Part shown: positions 30,289 through 31,830 of the stretch, piece after piece | How the letters are laid out: each line of letters begins with the position of its first letter | Position numbering within the stretch: the stretch's first letter is position 1 | Virus record (IMG/VR): IMGVR_UViG_3300042945_001048 | Coordinates: 1-31,830 of that record | DNA: 31,830 nt | Reading direction: 5' to 3' (one strand) | Origin: a virus | The notes under the pieces: generated by a model | Seen by the model: the letters and a program-made list of their open reading frames with translations, nothing else | Databases searched by the model: none | Told to the model about the DNA's origin: nothing | Translations under genes and position numbers: made by a program

Positions 30289-30512
30289 TATTTTAATGGC
30301 CCCCTTTCATGTTGACCTCGTGCAATTGCAGCAGATATCTGAAAAGCCTTAGTAGTTCGGCGAGATTTATTAAGTCCTTTAGCCTGCCAAAGAGTATTGG
30401 TTCCTTCTATGTCTTGAGCAATTTGCTCACGAATTTCTTTTACCGTTTCTACAACAAAATACCAAATCTGTTCTTTTTGCTCATCAGTTACTTCTTCAGT
30501 CCAGTTACTCAT
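30288..30512 (-). CDS. Small charged protein, unknown function
   Basis: This 74-residue protein starts at ATG 30512 behind GAGG; an upstream TTG at 30524 is rejected. It has a helical acidic first half (WTEEVTDEQKEQIWYFVVE) and a basic second half (AKGLNKSRRTTKAFQISAAI). No family recognised. Starts inside the end of the zinc-ribbon micro-ORF (8-nt overlap). Confidence 0.55.
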   Translation of the reverse strand: MSNWTEEVTDEQKEQIWYFVVETVKEIREQIAQDIEGTNTLWQAKGLNKSRRTTKAFQISAAIARGQHERGPLK

Positions 30513-30606
30513 CTTCATCCTCAAATTCTCTTAGCGCATTTGAATTGCTTAAACAAAAATCACAACCTTCATTTTTAATTATATTTCCACACCTATTGCA
30601 AAACAT
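30505..30606 (-). CDS. 33-residue zinc-ribbon micro-protein
   Basis: This short ORF encodes MFCNRCGNIIKNEGCDFCLS followed by NSNALREFEDEDE. Two CxxC pairs (C3-C6 and C15-C18) form a rubredoxin-like zinc knuckle, and an acidic tail follows. Its ATG lies 6 nt after an extended -10 (TGATATACT), so it is predicted to be leaderless. The strong four-Cys pattern and promoter make it a likely real gene. Confidence 0.65.
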   Translation of the reverse strand: MFCNRCGNIIKNEGCDFCLSNSNALREFEDEDE

Positions 30607-30612
30607 ATACCT

Positions 30613-30621
30613 AGTATATCA
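30613..30621 (-). promoter_or_regulatory. Extended -10 promoter, leaderless
   Basis: On the minus strand TGA TATACT, spacer AGGTAT (6 nt), then ATG 30606. The TGA is also the stop codon of the 24-residue micro-ORF. Confidence 0.65.
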
Positions 30622-30693
30622 AAGTTTGCGAATAACAGCAAGTACAAGAGCCGAAATAACTACGGCAAAAATCATATCCATTAATATCTTCAT
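30619..30693 (-). CDS. 24-residue membrane micro-protein
   Basis: MKILMDMIFAVVISALVLAV ends in IRKL: one predicted transmembrane helix and a basic end. ATG 30693 is 5 nt after TATAAT and no Shine-Dalgarno is present. Its stop overlaps the next promoter. Coding status is inferred from promoter and hydrophobicity only. Confidence 0.5.
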   Translation of the reverse strand: MKILMDMIFAVVISALVLAVIRKL

Positions 30694-30698
30694 AATAC

Positions 30699-30704
30699 AT
30701 TATA
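30699..30704 (-). promoter_or_regulatory. -10 hexamer for a micro-ORF
   Basis: On the minus strand TATAAT, spacer GTATT (5 nt), then ATG 30693. Tightest member of the leaderless set. Confidence 0.5.
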
Positions 30705-30765
30705 ACTGCAATTTAGTCGGAATAGGATAAGTCAACCACACCTTGCTTTAAGAAGGCACTATTGC

Positions 30766-31458
30766 TTAAGTATTTAACTTTTTAACTTCTTTGAATATTT
30801 CTAATGCTAAACTAAAATCTGTATCTCCACTGGTATGAGTCATTATATTGTTATAACCTTTTTGTTTTATTTCCGCTACCTTTTCTTTAAAGTTAGAAAC
30901 TGATACAGCAGGAAAAAATATTATTTTGTTTTTATCAAAATTATCAAGTTTTCCTTCAATTAACCTACCATACGAAACTATATTAGAATCTCCAAAATTT
31001 TCTATATTTGGGCATATACTATCTGATAGTCCAGAAGTATAAACATAAGGTTTTTTTACTTTTAAATTACTAAATTCTTTAATGTAGGAACAAAAATATT
31101 TTTTTCTATCAATAAAACTACTAGAATCATTAACTTCTGATAATATGCCACCAAATAACTCTTCTTCTTTGTTTAAAATAAGTCCAGGAACAAAATTAAT
31201 TCTAACCCTATCTTCTTGAATTAAATCTAATGATTTTGAAATAGCCAACAAATATTGAGGAGATATGGTGTAAGGGCGAACAGCAACAAGATATTTTAAT
31301 TTTTGTTGTGTGTTAAGTGATCTTGCTATTCTGGTAAAAGGATCTGGCAAACCTGCAGCATATGGAAGTAGCCAACCATAAAATCCAGAATCTTCTAATA
31401 AATCTGAAACATAATCTAAATTTTTATCTAAATGACGACCAAACCAATAAAAATTCAT
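30766..31458 (-). CDS. Luciferase-like (LLM) flavin-dependent monooxygenase family
   Basis: The 230-residue protein opens like an LLM TIM barrel: MNFYWFGRHLDKNLDYVSDL, EDSGFYGWLLPY, DPFTRIARSLNTQQKLKYLV, AVRPYTISPQYLLAISKSLD and RVRINFVPG. Those are strand and helix units of bacterial luciferase, alkanesulfonate monooxygenases and F420-dependent oxidoreductases. It lacks about 80 to 100 residues compared with typical members, mainly in the C-terminal half, so a reduced barrel is likely. FMNH2 or F420 use is inferred. No Shine-Dalgarno; TATAAA directly precedes the ATG. Follows the partial gene upstream by 12 nt. Confidence 0.78.
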   Translation of the reverse strand: MNFYWFGRHLDKNLDYVSDLLEDSGFYGWLLPYAAGLPDPFTRIARSLNTQQKLKYLVAVRPYTISPQYLLAISKSLDLIQEDRVRINFVPGLILNKEEELFGGILSEVNDSSSFIDRKKYFCSYIKEFSNLKVKKPYVYTSGLSDSICPNIENFGDSNIVSYGRLIEGKLDNFDKNKIIFFPAVSVSNFKEKVAEIKQKGYNNIMTHTSGDTDFSLALEIFKEVKKLNT

Positions 31459-31470
31459 TTTATATCATTT

Positions 31471-31830
31471 CTATTCATATTCTTTTTTAATCCAATAGTT
31501 TTTTTTGTACCAATTAGCAAGAAGTAGTTTAGACCTTTTGCCGTTTAATTCTCCTTCATAGGTCAAACCTTTAGTTTTTTTTGCTTTCCAAGATTCTTGT
31601 TGAAATGGAATAAGTTGCATAATTGGTGTTCCTTGTGAAATAATTCCTTCAAATCCATTTTTAATATAAAAAGGAAAATTTCCATGCGGTGTATTAATAT
31701 ATGGACCATCAATTATTCCAGATAAAGTATGAAATGGTAAGTCATTTCTGTTAAGTGGATGAGTTATCAATATACTGTATTTTTTAGGAACAGAAAATGA
31801 TATATTTGTATCCCAGGTATACTCTAATGG
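31471..31830 (-). CDS. DUF6065-like protein, 5' end outside window
   Basis: The frame is open to the window edge, giving at least 119 residues, and the real start lies beyond. The visible part contains FSVPKKYSILITHPLNR, LPFHTLSGIIDGPYI and GTPIMQLIPFQQESW. I recall a similar pattern (PKGYSxLxTxPxNR.dlPf.tisGivd...GTPi.QviPfkR) from phage proteins of the DUF6065 type, with no known activity. A start at TTG 31770 would cut this conserved stretch. Adjacent to the LLM gene. Confidence 0.6.
   Translation of the reverse strand, partial: PLEYTWDTNISFSVPKKYSILITHPLNRNDLPFHTLSGIIDGPYINTPHGNFPFYIKNGFEGIISQGTPIMQLIPFQQESWKAKKTKGLTYEGELNGKRSKLLLANWYKKNYWIKKEYE

Noticed and set aside
1-31830. Temperate-phage lysogeny module
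   Set aside because: No integrase, excisionase or cI-type repressor was found; the 51-residue HTH protein alone is not enough.

Overview
The window looks like part of the genome of a tailed phage (or a prophage-like contig) of a low-GC actinobacterium, probably of the freshwater plankton type. Phage origin rests on a terminase large subunit with a HTH small subunit just upstream, a DUF3310 protein, a RecA/RuvC/Cas4-like recombination set, a CHAP endolysin, a holin candidate, tightly overlapping genes and many tiny ORFs. The actinobacterial host is inferred from a WhiB-family iron-sulfur regulator (restricted to Actinobacteria and their phages), a DUF7455-like zinc protein, and secreted surface proteins and an M6-like peptidase of a kind I associate with planktonic actinobacteria. 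No integrase, phage repressor, portal, capsid or tail gene is visible, so this is a non-structural segment of a larger genome. No stretch longer than 300 bases lacks a gene.

Layout. 2-3508 (+): recombination and nuclease module: C-terminal part of RecA, two small proteins, a Holliday-junction-resolvase-like PD-(D/E)XK protein, a Cas4-like Fe-S nuclease, a zinc-ribbon protein and a RuvC-like nuclease. 3513-6319 (+): small HTH and membrane proteins, DUF3310, TerS, TerL. 6336-14101 (+): envelope and lysis module: a secreted Ig-like protein, a very long secreted coiled-coil protein that seems to start at ATT, membrane proteins and a lipoprotein, a CHAP endolysin, an HslV/20S-proteasome-like Thr peptidase and a secreted metallopeptidase. 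14121-14267 (+): tRNA-Gly and tRNA-Glu. 14304-21860 (+): stress, redox and accessory genes (GPx-like, Hsp20, FmdB-like zinc ribbon, SNase, thioredoxin, WhiB, a DNA-glycosylase-like protein) mixed with small membrane proteins, XapX and a holin candidate, closed by a terminator. 21909-28881 (-): a glycan operon (CgeB-like GT, sugar epimerase, FkbM methyltransferase, a GT fused to an L31-like zinc ribbon, exostosin-like GT, cupin/JmjC oxygenase, GT-A, GT-B), with a divergent Stealth-like transferase at 28948-29643 (+). 29646-31830 (-): a PD-(D/E)XK nuclease, small proteins, two micro-ORFs and a luciferase-like monooxygenase next to a DUF6065-like protein that runs off the window edge.

Regulation. 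The genome uses SigA-type promoters, often with an extended -10 (TGrTATAmT). Some drive transcripts with an ordinary Shine-Dalgarno leader. At eight genes the -10 hexamer lies only 5-7 nt (six times exactly 6 nt) before the ATG, which predicts leaderless mRNAs. The most unusual items are this leaderless set, the proteasome-like peptidase with the T1/D17/K33 triad, the glycosyltransferase-L31 fusion, the ATT start, and a 23-bp palindrome carrying two divergent promoters in front of the glycan operon.
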